From an uncultured SAR86 cluster bacterium (GTDB lineage Bacteria; Pseudomonadota; Gammaproteobacteria; Magnimaribacterales; D2472), in contig CACJJI010000003.1 of NCBI GenBank assembly GCA_902593675.1, positions 186,001 through 250,000 on the forward strand: 64,000 bases of DNA. The letters run 5' to 3'. Shown one piece after another: positions 26,042 through 35,738 of this stretch (the stretch's first letter is position 1; every line of letters starts with the position of its first letter). The notes under the pieces are model-generated. The model was not told where the DNA came from and ran no database searches. It was given only the letters and a program-made list of their open reading frames with translations. Position numbers and translations under genes: made by a program.

Positions 26042-26710
26042 ATGAGCAAGCCTGATTTAGCAATTTTTGACTTAGATAATACCATTCTAAACGGAGATTC
26101 AGATTATTCGATGATTAATTATTTGGTAGATATTAATCTTCTTGATGAGGCCGATAAGTTAAAAAATGATGAATTTCTTCAAGACTATCAAGACGGCAGT
26201 TTAGATTTTAATGAGTATACGCATTTTGCCTTAAAGCCTTATCTAGGTATGACACAAGATGAAATCAACGAAATAATATTACCTTTTGTAAAGACAATAA
26301 TTGAACCCATGATTAATATTTTTGCTCTTAAATTAATTCATGATCATCATGATAATGGCCATACAATTTTGCTTGCAAGCGCTACAAATGAACTAATTGT
26401 TAAACCAATAGCTCACAGACTCGGTATTAATCATGTCATAGGCACCAAGGTTGAATTTAAAAATAATCAATGCTCAGGCGAGTTTATTCCCCCATCAGCA
26501 TTGGGCTCAGGAAAATTAAAATTAGTAAAAGCCTGGATGAAAGATCATCAATTCGATGATTTTTCTGGAGTTACATTTTATTCAGACTCGATTAATGATC
26601 TTCCTCTCTTGGAAGCTGTCGAATTTCCAAAGGCTGTAAACCCAGACCTAAAACTTGAGGCAATATCTAATGAGAGAAAGTGGGAAGTAATTCATTTGCC
26701 GAGAATTTAA
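26042..26710 (+). CDS. HAD-IB family phosphatase (SerB/CicA-like)
   Basis: A 222-residue cytoplasmic phosphatase. [15 protein letters not shown] has the DxDxT motif [12 protein letters not shown] is motif [12 protein letters not shown] holds the motif III Lys and [14 protein letters not shown] is motif IV. A helical cap sits between motifs I and II. Phosphoserine phosphatase activity is possible, but this subgroup next to rppH (as in Pseudomonas) has broader substrates. It is divergent from rppH, and the stop overlaps the gcvP 3' end by 4 nt. Confidence 0.85.
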   Translation: MSKPDLAIFDLDNTILNGDSDYSMINYLVDINLLDEADKLKNDEFLQDYQDGSLDFNEYTHFALKPYLGMTQDEINEIILPFVKTIIEPMINIFALKLIHDHHDNGHTILLASATNELIVKPIAHRLGINHVIGTKVEFKNNQCSGEFIPPSALGSGKLKLVKAWMKDHQFDDFSGVTFYSDSINDLPLLEAVEFPKAVNPDLKLEAISNERKWEVIHLPRI

Positions 26711-29556
26711 CTTTCTTCTTTATAATCTGACATGGACGGACAAGAGCACATTAGATTTTTGTCTCCATATACGTTGTCAACTCTTCCAATGGGGGGCCAA
26801 TATTTATTTCTACCTTTTGGATCCACAGGATAGGCTGCTATAGAACGAGAATATTTATATTGCCAGTCATCACTAGCTAACGTTTCAGCAGAATGAGGAG
26901 CATTTCTTAGAGGGCTCTCCTCAATAGAGTATGTTCCATCCTCAACTTGTGCAATCTCATTGCGAATACAAATCATTGCTTCAATAAATCTATCTAACTC
27001 TGCCAACGATTCACTTTCAGTTGGTTCAATCATTAAAGTCCCAGGAACGGGAAATGACATAGTGGGAGCGTGAAACCCAAAATCTATTAATCGCTTTGCA
27101 ATATCATCAACCTCAACCCCGCATAACTCTTTTAATGGCCTGACATCAATAATACATTCATGCGCAATCAATCCATTTTTACCTGTGTATAAGATCTCGA
27201 AGTGAGAGCTCAATTTATACGCAATATAATTTGCACTAAGTATTGCTACTTGTGTAGCTTTTCTTAGACCTGCTGCTCCCATCATTTGAATATACATCCA
27301 GCTAATTGGAAGAATGGAGGCACTTCCAAAATTAGTTGCTGAGACTGGTCCAACATCCTCTGAGGAGGATTTATATGTCAAAGGATCAGCTGGTAAATGA
27401 GGCATCAAATCTTTTCCAACACCAATTGGACCAACGCCTGGGCCGCCCCCGCCGTGCGGAATGCAGAATGTCTTATGTAGATTGAGATGTGACACATCGC
27501 CCCCAAACTCTCCCGGCTTACATAAACCAACCATAGCATTCAAGTTGGCTCCATCGATATATACCTTGCCACCGTGATCATGAATGATCTTACATACTTC
27601 AGTCACTGTCGTTTCAAACACTCCATGAGTTGAAGGATAGGTGATCATAATGGCAGCCAATTCATTAGAATATTTGGTAGCTTTTTCATCAAGATCCTTT
27701 AGATCAATGTTACCTTTTTTATCGCAATTTACTGGTATCACTTTCATGCCAGCCATTTGCGCAGAAGCAGGGTTTGTTCCATGAGCGGATTCTGGAATTA
27801 AGCATATTTTTCTTTGCTCATCACCATTACTTCGATGATATGCATCGATAGCCAATAAGCCAGCATATTCTCCTTGGGAGCCTGCATTTGGTTGTAAAGA
27901 TATGGCTGAATAACCTGTAATCTCAGAGAGCTTAGTCTCAAGATCATCTATAAGAATTCTATAGCCAGCCGTTTGATCATGAGGGGCATATGGATGAATA
28001 TTTGAGAATTCTTCCCAGCCAATAGGGATCATTTCTGATGTTGCATTTAACTTCATGGTACATGAACCCAATGGAATCATTGCTCTATCCAGAGCAATGT
28101 CTTTATCACAGAGTTTTCTTATGTACCTCAACATCTCTGTTTCAGTTCGATACAAGTGAAAGACTGGATGAGAAAGATACTCAGATGATCTTTGGACATT
28201 AACCGGAAGACCAAAGCTTGAAATAATCTTTTCATTTTTCGGCAAAACCCTAAACAGTTTTATAATGTTTTCGATCTCCTGGTCTGTAGTTGTTTCATCC
28301 AATGAAATGCTTAGATGATTTTCATCTAGCATTCTAAGATTTATCAGTTGATCTTGAGCTGTCGAAAAAATTTCTTGAGTATGAGATTCGCTAAAGACAG
28401 TAATAGTGTCAAAAAAGCTAGAAGACTTAAGGTCATATCCAAGCTCATTAATACCTTTTGCCAAGGCAATTGCTCTAGAGTGCAAAGATTGAGCAATTTG
28501 TTTTAGCCCTTCTGGACCATGATATGCAGCATAAAAACCTGCCATGATTGCTAACAGCGCTTGGGCAGTACATATATTGCTTGTAGCTTTCTCTCTTCTG
28601 ATATGTTGTTCTCTGGTTTGTAGGGCTAGTCTATACGCTGTTCTGCCAGCCGCATCAATTGATGCGCCAACTAATCTGCCAGGCAAGGATCTTTTGTATT
28701 TTTCTTTAGTAGCCATAAAAGCTGCATGTGGTCCACCAAAGCCAAGAGGTACCCCAAATCTTTGCGAGCTTCCTATTGCTATATCAGCTCCCATCTCACC
28801 TGGACTCTTTAACAAGGCTAAAGCCAGCAAGTCTGTTGCCATTATTACCAGGCCGTTTTGTGCATGCACACTATCAATTTCTTTAGAGAAATCAATCACC
28901 TCTCCATCGTTTCCCGGATATTGAAGCAAAGCTCCAAAATACGTCTCTTTATCCAAATCAGTTAATTGTTGCGGATCGCCAACTATTACCTCAATACCAA
29001 TTGGTTTTGCTCTAGCAGTTACTACAGAGATTGTTTGAGGAAAACAGTTTTGATCTATAAAGAATCTTTGGGATTTAGATTTGCACACTCTATGTGTAAG
29101 AGTCATTGATTCTGCTGCTGCAGTAGCCTCATCAAGTAGGGATGCATTGGCTATTTCAAACCCCGTGAGATCTCCAACCATGGTTTGAAAATTTATGAGC
29201 GCTTCTAATCTGCCTTGGGAGATTTCTGCTTGATAGGGGGTATAAGAGGTGTACCATCCAGGGTTTTCGAAAACATTTCTCAAAATAACCTTGGGGGTCA
29301 CCGTTCCATAATAGCCTTGACCAATAAATGAGCGATACACAGTATTTTTTTTTGATATTTCTTTGAGCGCTTTAAGGGCTTCTTCTTCAGACATAGCATC
29401 ACTAAGCTCAAGCTTTTCTTCTGTAAAGATATTTTTAGGGAGCACAGACTTTGAGAACTCTTCCAAGCTCTCATAACCAAGTTGATTCAGCAGACTATCA
29501 ATGTCTGTCTGACTTAGGCCAATATGTCTTAGTGCAAAGCTATCAAAATTATCCAT
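26707..29556 (-). CDS. gcvP: Glycine dehydrogenase (decarboxylating), P-protein
   Basis: A 949-residue PLP-dependent decarboxylase, a fused single-chain P-protein. The N-terminal half is a degenerate aminotransferase-like domain; the C-terminal half carries the PLP Lys in [18 protein letters not shown] and [12 protein letters not shown] upstream. It releases CO2 from glycine and passes methylamine to lipoyl-GcvH. It is the last gene of gcvT-gcvH-gcvP, 46 nt after gcvH. Confidence 0.97.
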   Translation of the reverse strand: MDNFDSFALRHIGLSQTDIDSLLNQLGYESLEEFSKSVLPKNIFTEEKLELSDAMSEEEALKALKEISKKNTVYRSFIGQGYYGTVTPKVILRNVFENPGWYTSYTPYQAEISQGRLEALINFQTMVGDLTGFEIANASLLDEATAAAESMTLTHRVCKSKSQRFFIDQNCFPQTISVVTARAKPIGIEVIVGDPQQLTDLDKETYFGALLQYPGNDGEVIDFSKEIDSVHAQNGLVIMATDLLALALLKSPGEMGADIAIGSSQRFGVPLGFGGPHAAFMATKEKYKRSLPGRLVGASIDAAGRTAYRLALQTREQHIRREKATSNICTAQALLAIMAGFYAAYHGPEGLKQIAQSLHSRAIALAKGINELGYDLKSSSFFDTITVFSESHTQEIFSTAQDQLINLRMLDENHLSISLDETTTDQEIENIIKLFRVLPKNEKIISSFGLPVNVQRSSEYLSHPVFHLYRTETEMLRYIRKLCDKDIALDRAMIPLGSCTMKLNATSEMIPIGWEEFSNIHPYAPHDQTAGYRILIDDLETKLSEITGYSAISLQPNAGSQGEYAGLLAIDAYHRSNGDEQRKICLIPESAHGTNPASAQMAGMKVIPVNCDKKGNIDLKDLDEKATKYSNELAAIMITYPSTHGVFETTVTEVCKIIHDHGGKVYIDGANLNAMVGLCKPGEFGGDVSHLNLHKTFCIPHGGGGPGVGPIGVGKDLMPHLPADPLTYKSSSEDVGPVSATNFGSASILPISWMYIQMMGAAGLRKATQVAILSANYIAYKLSSHFEILYTGKNGLIAHECIIDVRPLKELCGVEVDDIAKRLIDFGFHAPTMSFPVPGTLMIEPTESESLAELDRFIEAMICIRNEIAQVEDGTYSIEESPLRNAPHSAETLASDDWQYKYSRSIAAYPVDPKGRNKYWPPIGRVDNVYGDKNLMCSCPSMSDYKEES

Positions 29557-29602
29557 ATTACAGAGTACCTAACTCCACCAATGAGGTTGTATTTGCGGAG
29601 AC

Positions 29603-29989
29603 TCAGTCTTCGCAGACGTCACTATAATCTTCAGGCGAAAGTAAATTATCTAACTCACTTAGATCAGAAGGAGTTAGTTTATAGAACCATCCATCCTCAT
29701 AAGGAGAAGAGTTTATTATCTCTGGCTGATCTTCAAGCAATGAATTTACTTCCATGACTTCTCCAGAAAGAGGAGAATATACATCAGAGGCTGCTTTGAC
29801 TGACTCAACAATTGCAGCATCAGTTTCTGCATCCAAAGTTTGTCCAACTTCGGGCAATTCAACAAAAACAATGTCTCCTAAAAGATCTTGAGCATGATCA
29901 CTTATACCAATGGTAATTGTGCCGTCTGACTCCACTCTTGCCCATTCATGAGATGATAGAAATTTTAGGTCGCCAGGTATATTTTTCAT
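29603..29989 (-). CDS. gcvH: Glycine cleavage H-protein (lipoyl carrier)
   Basis: 128 residues. The lipoylated Lys is in [18 protein letters not shown] near residue 66. [20 protein letters not shown] and [12 protein letters not shown] are other family blocks. It shuttles aminomethyl groups between P, T and L proteins. The start overlaps the gcvT stop by 4 nt. Confidence 0.97.
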   Translation of the reverse strand: MKNIPGDLKFLSSHEWARVESDGTITIGISDHAQDLLGDIVFVELPEVGQTLDAETDAAIVESVKAASDVYSPLSGEVMEVNSLLEDQPEIINSSPYEDGWFYKLTPSDLSELDNLLSPEDYSDVCED

Positions 29990-31053
29990 GGTTGCATTTT
30001 AACCTTTCTAATAAATCTAGGCGATACAAATTCTATATTAAGTGCCTTATTTCTTATAAAAACCTTCCCATTTTCTTGATAACCCTGATCTACTCTTGCA
30101 AGACCAATGCTGGATTGGAGTGTAGGAGAAAATGAGCCACTTAAAACTTCACCCTTGCCTTGCTCATGAGTGATCTCATAACCAGATCTTAGGATTCCTC
30201 TATCTCTTAGGATAATCCCAACTATTTTTTGTGATTTGCTTTGATCAATTGATAAGAGGGCATCTTTGCCAATGAATTGACGGCTTTCATCACTCATATC
30301 GATTGTCCAGCCTAAATTTGATTCATATGGATGATTATTAATTGTCATATCATTGCCATATAAATTAAGGCCAGCTTCTAATCTAAGGGTATCACGAGCC
30401 CCCAAACCAATAGGCACACATCCAACCTCCAAAGCTTGATCCCAGAGATCATTGATAGCCATGTTTGGAACAATTAATTCAAGACCATCTTCCCCAGTGT
30501 ACCCAGTTTTTGCATACAATCTGTCATCATCAAACATGCATCCAAATGATTGGAGATTATTTGCTTCAGCATGAATTTCCTTGATTGCCAAAATTTTACT
30601 CATCGCCTCGGGCCCCTGTATAGCAAGTATGCCCATATCAGACCTCTCAATTACCTTCACACCAAATTCAACAGCATGCTTCTCGTACCATTGTCTATTT
30701 TGGTCTCGCGTTGAGCAATTTGAAACAAGTCTAAATTTATCATTTGCATGATAGATAATGAGGTCATCCAATATGCCGCCTTCTTCATTAAGTAGAACTC
30801 CATAAATTGCTTTGTTAACTCTAGATATTTTTTTAATATCATTAGCAAAAATTTTTTCAAAGAATGCAATTTGATTTCCACCATCAAAATCAAAAATTGA
30901 CATGTGAGATACATCAAAAATTCCAGAAGTATTTCTTACTGCATTATGTTCTTCGATGAGAGATGTATAGCTAATTGGCATTTCCCAATTAGAAAAGTTG
31001 ACCATTTTTGCACCTAATTCAATATGAGATTTATTGAGGGCAGTTTTGTTCAT
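29986..31053 (-). CDS. gcvT: Glycine cleavage T-protein (aminomethyltransferase)
   Basis: A 355-residue tetrahydrofolate-dependent enzyme that releases ammonia and forms 5,10-methylene-[16 protein letters not shown] and [12 protein letters not shown] lie near the folate site; the catalytic Asp is in the [28 protein letters not shown] region. It opens the gcv operon, whose one-carbon product feeds thyA and folA nearby. The 5' leader appears to be only about 25 nt, so no glycine riboswitch fits. Confidence 0.97.
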   Translation of the reverse strand: MNKTALNKSHIELGAKMVNFSNWEMPISYTSLIEEHNAVRNTSGIFDVSHMSIFDFDGGNQIAFFEKIFANDIKKISRVNKAIYGVLLNEEGGILDDLIIYHANDKFRLVSNCSTRDQNRQWYEKHAVEFGVKVIERSDMGILAIQGPEAMSKILAIKEIHAEANNLQSFGCMFDDDRLYAKTGYTGEDGLELIVPNMAINDLWDQALEVGCVPIGLGARDTLRLEAGLNLYGNDMTINNHPYESNLGWTIDMSDESRQFIGKDALLSIDQSKSQKIVGIILRDRGILRSGYEITHEQGKGEVLSGSFSPTLQSSIGLARVDQGYQENGKVFIRNKALNIEFVSPRFIRKVKMQP

Positions 31054-31085
31054 TATTTATTAACATGGGATTTTAAATTAATTGA

Positions 31086-31094
31086 ATTATAGCA
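31086..31094 (-). promoter_or_regulatory. Extended -10 promoter of the gcv operon
   Basis: On the minus strand TGCTATAAT occupies 31094-31086, an exact extended -10 hexamer identical to the one before rpoH. Transcription would begin near 31079, about 25 nt upstream of the gcvT ATG. No clear -35 is needed or seen. Confidence 0.5.
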
Positions 31095-31148
31095 AGTTTT
31101 GAATGTCTAATTTTTCCATTAACTTTGCAATTTCTTTGTGTTAACCTA

Positions 31149-31167
31149 AATGAGAATGATTCTCATT
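31149..31167 (+). promoter_or_regulatory. Fur box (perfect 19-bp palindrome)
   Basis: AATGAGAAT-G-ATTCTCATT is a perfect 9-1-9 inverted repeat, very close to the classical Fur consensus of GATAATGATAATCATTATC type. It lies 23 nt before the FTR1 permease ATG and about 55 nt from the divergent gcv -10 element. Fur-iron repression of the permease is inferred. Confidence 0.85.
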
Positions 31168-31190
31168 AAACTAAAAAATAAGGAAACAAA

Positions 31191-32033
31191 ATGGCTGAAT
31201 TTATAATTGTTTTTAGAGAGGTGTTAGAGGCATCTTTGGTTGTCGGGATAATTTATTTGCTAATTGAAAAAACTAACCAAACTGCTCATTTTGCTAAGCT
31301 TTGGTATGCTGTTTTTGCATCTATCTTAGCAAGTATTGTAGTTGGATTTATGGTCATACAAGCTAAAAATGCTCTGGGCAATAACTCTACTCAAGCCTTG
31401 TTTGAAGCAGTCTTTTTATACTTAACTGCGTTTTTAATTTGGTACGTAATTTTTTGGCTATCCAAAAATGTAAGTGATAAAAAAGTATTAGAGAGTCAGG
31501 CCTTAAATGCTATGGAGATATCTTCATGGGGCATATTTTTGGTTGTTTTCTTTGCAATTTTACGAGAAGGTTTTGAAACAGCTATTTTCTTAATCTCAAG
31601 CTTTTCAATCACAGGGACTTTTTCATACATTGGATTTATTGCAGGTGCAGCCCTTGCTATTTTAATTGGCTATTTGATTGTTACACAGGGTAGAAAGATC
31701 GATTTACGTGGTGTATTTAAATACACAACTTTATTACTTGTTTTTCTTTCTGCAGGCATGATTGCTTACGGCACTCATGAAGCAGAAGAATATTTAGTTA
31801 AATCAGACAAGATAGAGAAATCTGAGATTTATCGTGTTTGGGATATCTTGGAGCCAACTCAATCTGTTGAGACCGGTAAAACAATTTATCACCCGCTCCA
31901 TGACAAAGGATCGGTCGGGCTATTCTTAAAAGGTTTTTTTGGTTATAACAGCAACCCTAATATTCCAGAGGTAATTTTATGGTTTTTGGCGATGTTATTT
32001 GGGCTAAATATGTGGAGACGTTTCTACTATTAA
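31191..32033 (+). CDS. FTR1/EfeU-type iron permease
   Basis: A 280-residue inner-membrane protein with about seven helices. The two iron-translocation REXXE motifs are present: REVLE at about 9-13 in helix 1 and REGFE at about 125-129 in helix 4. FTR1/EfeU proteins import iron, ferrous after oxidation in the Efe system. No EfeO or EfeB partner lies alongside; neighbours are gcvT (divergent) and rmuC (convergent), so it stands alone. A perfect Fur box and an AAGGA ribosome site precede it, indicating iron-regulated expression. Confidence 0.92.
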   Translation: MAEFIIVFREVLEASLVVGIIYLLIEKTNQTAHFAKLWYAVFASILASIVVGFMVIQAKNALGNNSTQALFEAVFLYLTAFLIWYVIFWLSKNVSDKKVLESQALNAMEISSWGIFLVVFFAILREGFETAIFLISSFSITGTFSYIGFIAGAALAILIGYLIVTQGRKIDLRGVFKYTTLLLVFLSAGMIAYGTHEAEEYLVKSDKIEKSEIYRVWDILEPTQSVETGKTIYHPLHDKGSVGLFLKGFFGYNSNPNIPEVILWFLAMLFGLNMWRRFYY

Positions 32034-32924
32034 TTAAGAGTCAAGCTGATCCATATTTTTAATTGCTTTTTCCATTTGCCTTTCCCGAGTGGCGTGCTCA
32101 TTAACGGCCTTAAGCATGGCATCAGCTCTTTTTTGGAGGTCTTCTGTAGAGCTGCCAAAGTTTAAAAACTCTTTTTTAAGTTTGCCAAATTCCAGCATGA
32201 TATCACTGGCTCTTTCATTTAAAGCTATTGTCCTAAAGCCCATGTGGACACTAATTAAATAGGCAGCAAGAGAATTTGGCCCCATAATCAATACTCTATG
32301 ATCTCTAAAAACTTCTTCTCTCAAATTAGCTATTGAGTCTATGAGCTGCATTAGTGATTCGCTTGGAATGTACATTACACCAAGTTCAATAGTTACGCCT
32401 GACTGCATATATTTAACATTAATATCTTGTGCGTCGTTTTGAACGTGCCGCTTAATATCATCTTTTGATTTTTTTACCAATTGTTGATCTTGTGCATCCG
32501 CTGCAAGAAGATAATTATCAAAAAGACCCGATGGGAATTTTGCATCTATAGGTAGCAATAAGCCTTCTGGAAGCTTGATGGCAAACTCAACTCTTTTACC
32601 TGATCCAGGGATGACTTCTGCATTAGTTATAAATTGATTGGGATGAAATATATCCTTAATTATTGCTTCAAGAGACCATTCACCAAACTTACCCGCTAAG
32701 GTCCCCCCTGATAAGTATCTATTGAGCTTATTCAGTGGGTCCTGAAATGATTGAATGTCTTTTGTTAGATCAAATAAAGTGGCTTCCTGTCGCTCCACAG
32801 CTTTATCTAAATCTCTTAGAGATTCTTCAGACTCGGAGTTTTTTGAGCCATCTTTGATATTTAGATAGATTAAGAATCCTAAAAGCAGGATTATTATTAC
32901 CAAAAGAATCCATATATATGTCAC
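32034..32924 (-). CDS. rmuC: RmuC-family DNA recombination protein (short form)
   Basis: 296 residues with an N-terminal membrane helix (about 2-23), a short coiled coil (about 35-65) and the RmuC nuclease-like domain: KFGEWSLEAIIKDIF, VEFAIKLPEGLLLPIDAKFP, GVMYIPSESLMQLI and ILMGPNSLAAYL. E. coli RmuC is 475 residues; the long coiled-coil arm and the C-terminal extension are largely missing here. RmuC limits DNA inversions at short repeats. The reduction fits a streamlined genome. Confidence 0.9.
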   Translation of the reverse strand: MTYIWILLVIIILLLGFLIYLNIKDGSKNSESEESLRDLDKAVERQEATLFDLTKDIQSFQDPLNKLNRYLSGGTLAGKFGEWSLEAIIKDIFHPNQFITNAEVIPGSGKRVEFAIKLPEGLLLPIDAKFPSGLFDNYLLAADAQDQQLVKKSKDDIKRHVQNDAQDINVKYMQSGVTIELGVMYIPSESLMQLIDSIANLREEVFRDHRVLIMGPNSLAAYLISVHMGFRTIALNERASDIMLEFGKLKKEFLNFGSSTEDLQKRADAMLKAVNEHATRERQMEKAIKNMDQLDS

Positions 32925-32973
32925 TTATAAATTTATCCTATAAAATATATTTACTAATATACCCAATGATACT

Positions 32974-34176
32974 ATGGATGAATCTCTGGAATCTAAATTT
33001 GCCGCTTTAAAATCTAAAAACCTTAAGATTGATTTAACTCGCGGTAAACCTGGCTCTGATCAGCTAGATCTTTCAAATGACCTTTTAAGTCTTGGGGTGT
33101 CTGCTGAAAGCCCAAGTGGGGTAGATGTCCGTAATTATGGAGATCCTTTAGGCATACCAGAAGCAAGAGAATTGGGGGGTGCGTTGCTATCAGCCCCCTC
33201 AGATAACACACTGGTTGGAGAGCAATCTAGTTTGCTGCTTATCTATCAACTTATTCTGGCAAATTATCTATTTGGTTTAGAAAGACCATGGAAGAACCAA
33301 GAAAATTTGAAGTTTATTTGTCCTGTTCCAGGCTTTGATAGACATTTCAGATTATTAGATGATTTTGGAATAGAGATGTTACCAGTTCCCCTAACTGGAT
33401 CTGGCGTTGATACTCAAAAATTTAAAGCATTGCTTGCAGAGCATGAAAATATCAAAGGTATCATCTGTGTTCCACGTCACTCTAATCCAACCGGTGATAT
33501 TTATACAGATGAAAATATGTCTGAGTTGCTGGAGGCAGGAAGATCTTATTCCAATGATTTTTTGTTTATCTTGGATCACGCGTATTTATTGCATGACTTT
33601 TCACCAACTTTAAGTCAAACGCCCTCATGGGAGTTAGCGAAGAAATTTGATGCCTTAGATCAAACAGCAATTTTTTGTTCTTTTTCCAAGGTCACATTTG
33701 GTGGCGGCGGATTATCTTTTGCTGCAGCCGGCACTAAGCTCTTTAACCTCTTGGCAAGACAAAGAGGGTCCATGATTGTGTGCTCTGATAAAGTGAATCA
33801 GATGCGTCATATTGAATTTCTTAAAAGCAAGCAAGATGTTTTAAATCATATGAACAAGCATGCAGATATTGTCAAACCAAAATTTGAAGTAGCCTTTCAA
33901 GCATTGGACTCCTTAAGCTCAGAGATAGGCTGCTATAAAAAACCAACGGGTGGATATTTTATTTCTTATAACACAAATAAACCCATTGCTAAAAGAGTTA
34001 TAGCTCTGTGCGAAGAGGCTGGAGTTTTAATTACTCCTGCTGGATCAACTTACCCTCACTTTGATGATCCCGCAGATTCAAATATAAGATTGGCGCCAAC
34101 TTTCTTAGGTTTAGAGGACTTAAAAGAAGCAATGGAAGTTTTTACAACCTCTTTGCAAATAGCTTCTGAGGAATAG
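32974..34176 (+). CDS. Class I aminotransferase, aspartate-aminotransferase subgroup Ic (PF12897-like)
   Basis: A 400-residue PLP enzyme. The N-terminal LKIDLTRGKPGSDQLDLSNDLL and DVRNYGDPLGIPEARELG are diagnostic of this aspartate-aminotransferase subgroup. The PLP Lys is in IFCSFSKVTFGGGGLSF, with the Asp in FILDHAY and Arg in SNIRLAPTF binding the substrate carboxylate. The likely reaction is aspartate + 2-oxoglutarate to oxaloacetate + glutamate. It is a single gene divergent from rmuC. Confidence 0.88.
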   Translation: MDESLESKFAALKSKNLKIDLTRGKPGSDQLDLSNDLLSLGVSAESPSGVDVRNYGDPLGIPEARELGGALLSAPSDNTLVGEQSSLLLIYQLILANYLFGLERPWKNQENLKFICPVPGFDRHFRLLDDFGIEMLPVPLTGSGVDTQKFKALLAEHENIKGIICVPRHSNPTGDIYTDENMSELLEAGRSYSNDFLFILDHAYLLHDFSPTLSQTPSWELAKKFDALDQTAIFCSFSKVTFGGGGLSFAAAGTKLFNLLARQRGSMIVCSDKVNQMRHIEFLKSKQDVLNHMNKHADIVKPKFEVAFQALDSLSSEIGCYKKPTGGYFISYNTNKPIAKRVIALCEEAGVLITPAGSTYPHFDDPADSNIRLAPTFLGLEDLKEAMEVFTTSLQIASEE

Positions 34177-34177
34177 A

Positions 34178-34522
34178 TTAGTTTACAGCTCTTGAGAGGG
34201 GCACAAATTTACCATCTTCAAAGTGAGAAAATAAATTTTTAATTTCTGGATGCTTTGGCAGTTCTTCTGAGGCATCATCAAGCAGATTTTGTTCTGAAAC
34301 GTATGCAACATAAAAGATATGACCATTTTCAGCAAAGAGATGGTAAAAGGGCTGATTTTTTTTAGGACGAATGGAAGTTGGGATCGATTGATACCACTCT
34401 TCTGTGTTATTAAACTCTGGATCAACATCAAATATAACCCCGCGAAAATCAAGGAAACGATGCTTTACAACTGCCCCAATGGCAAATTTTGTTTCAACTA
34501 ACTCTTGTTTTATATTATCCAT
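34178..34522 (-). CDS. hspQ: Heat shock protein HspQ (hemimethylated-DNA-binding YccV family)
   Basis: 114 residues with the YccV/HspQ fold: FAIGAVVKHRFLDFRGVIFDVDPEF, PFYHLFAENGHIFYVAYVSEQNLL and a C-terminal HPEIKNLFSHFEDGKFVPL. HspQ acts in the cytoplasm as a specificity enhancer of Lon protease and in turnover of misfolded protein; it is heat-induced in E. coli, so control by the rpoH encoded here is plausible. Confidence 0.9.
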   Translation of the reverse strand: MDNIKQELVETKFAIGAVVKHRFLDFRGVIFDVDPEFNNTEEWYQSIPTSIRPKKNQPFYHLFAENGHIFYVAYVSEQNLLDDASEELPKHPEIKNLFSHFEDGKFVPLSRAVN

Positions 34523-34559
34523 ATAATTAATTTAATCATATCAAATTTTGGAGCAAACC

Positions 34560-34877
34560 ATGTTAGTAACCAGCACACCGTCAATAGAGGGCAAACAAAT
34601 TGATTCGTATCTTGGGATAGTAATGGGAAGTACCGTAAGAGCTCGGCACCTAGGAACTGACATCTTAGCAACATTGAAAAATATAGTTGGAGGTGAATTG
34701 AAAAGTTATTCAATCCTTTTGGCTCAGGCAAGAAAAGAGGCGATGGAAAGAATGATTAAAAATGCTGAAGATATGGGCGCAGACGCCGTGGTTAATTTTA
34801 GATATGAAACTTCTACCATAGCAGCAGCTGCTTCTGAAGTTATTGCATATGGAACGGCTGTAAAGTTTGAAGATTGA
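34560..34877 (+). CDS. YbjQ / UPF0145 heavy-metal-binding-domain protein
   Basis: About 105 residues from ATG 34560 (MLVTSTPSIEGK). YbjQ features: TPSIEGKQIDSYLGIVMG, an ARHLGTDILATLKNIVGGEL block, ARKEAMERMIKNAEDMGADAVVNFRYET. The family forms pentamers related to dodecin-like or UPF0145 folds; the function is unknown and the metal role doubtful. A TTG at 34548 would add four residues. Its stop overlaps the next gene's start region by 11 nt. Confidence 0.85.
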   Translation: MLVTSTPSIEGKQIDSYLGIVMGSTVRARHLGTDILATLKNIVGGELKSYSILLAQARKEAMERMIKNAEDMGADAVVNFRYETSTIAAAASEVIAYGTAVKFED

Positions 34878-35493
34878 TTCTGTAAAAATTTTTGGTGAGC
34901 GGCATACTGGCACCAATGCTATTAATCTTTTTATAAGAGAGAATTTTGATCTCACTTTTCAGTATTACGATTTTTTAGGCTGGAAACATAGACTTGCTCC
35001 AAAAAAATCTGAGTGGGCTAAGCATGATACCTCTAATACTTTATTTATTTTTCTCTTCAGAAATCCTTATGCTTGGTTAAGGTCAATGTATAAGGAGCCT
35101 TACTATCATCACTACCTCAAAATTAATGATAGATCTTTTGATGAATTCCTAAAATTTTCTATAGAAGACTATGAAAATTCTATCTGTCTATGGAATCAAA
35201 AAAATGAGAGCTACCTTAGAATGTCAAAAGAAGTAAAGCATAGCATCAACATTCGCATAGAAGATTTTAGATTAGACCAGGAACGTATCCACTCCTTAAT
35301 AGCGAATGCCATAGGTCAAAATTCAAGGAAACTTGTTGAATTAACCAGCTATATCAATGGAAGAGGAATTGAAGAAAATAAAAGCATTGATTCTTCTCTT
35401 GCTATTCCAGAGCTTACAAAACTAGAAAAAAATTTTATAAATTCTTACCTATCTCGATCAATTATGAGAAAGATAGGATATGATTTTTTATAA
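34867..35493 (+). CDS. Sulfotransferase-like P-loop protein
   Basis: A 208-residue cytosolic protein starting at TTG 34867 within the end of the previous gene. The N-terminal VKIFGERHTGTNAINLFI resembles the 5'-phosphosulfate-binding loop, and FLFRNPYAWLRSMY resembles the 3'-phosphate-binding Arg/Ser motif of PAPS-dependent sulfotransferases. It is short for the family and has no membrane segment. Similar small proteins occur in marine surface-polysaccharide and viral gene sets. Transfer of sulfate to a sugar or lipid is inferred; the acceptor is unknown. cysQ elsewhere in the window would recycle the PAP product. Confidence 0.65.
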   Translation: MKIDSVKIFGERHTGTNAINLFIRENFDLTFQYYDFLGWKHRLAPKKSEWAKHDTSNTLFIFLFRNPYAWLRSMYKEPYYHHYLKINDRSFDEFLKFSIEDYENSICLWNQKNESYLRMSKEVKHSINIRIEDFRLDQERIHSLIANAIGQNSRKLVELTSYINGRGIEENKSIDSSLAIPELTKLEKNFINSYLSRSIMRKIGYDFL

Positions 35494-35513
35494 ATATTGC
35501 ATAAGAGAAGAGT

Positions 35514-35738
35514 ATGAATAAAACTGAAAAAACAGCCTTTAGAGAAAGTGTCATTGTCGTGATGATGGGAATGATTATTAATTTCCCCTTGCAAACTTTT
35601 TTGCTTTGGCTGACCATTGATAATTGGAGTTGGACTAACACACTTCTAATTTCTATTTTTACTCAGGCCGTCCTTACCCTTGTAGCTTTGATTAGGGTTT
35701 ACTCAATACGCATGAGGTTTACGAGGGGCAAGTTTTAA
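35514..35738 (+). CDS. Small two-helix membrane protein, phage DUF7220-like
   Basis: 74 residues with helices at about 14-34 and 44-62 and a basic tail (RVYSIRMRFTRGKF). The pattern (R)ES....GM.IN...Q....L then N.LLIS.FT......L.R.Y..R..F recalls small membrane proteins common in marine phages (DUF7220-like; recognition by pattern only). It follows the sulfotransferase-like gene by 20 nt with an AAGAGAAG ribosome site. The function is unknown. Confidence 0.6.
   Translation: MNKTEKTAFRESVIVVMMGMIINFPLQTFLLWLTIDNWSWTNTLLISIFTQAVLTLVALIRVYSIRMRFTRGKF

Noticed and set aside
28544..28924. 126-codon plus-strand frame inside gcvP
   Set aside because: Antisense shadow of a conserved gene; no ribosome site or family signature.
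31054..31190. Possible glycine riboswitch before gcvT
   Set aside because: The whole divergent spacer is 137 nt and the inferred leader about 25 nt; no paired tandem aptamer structure is visible.
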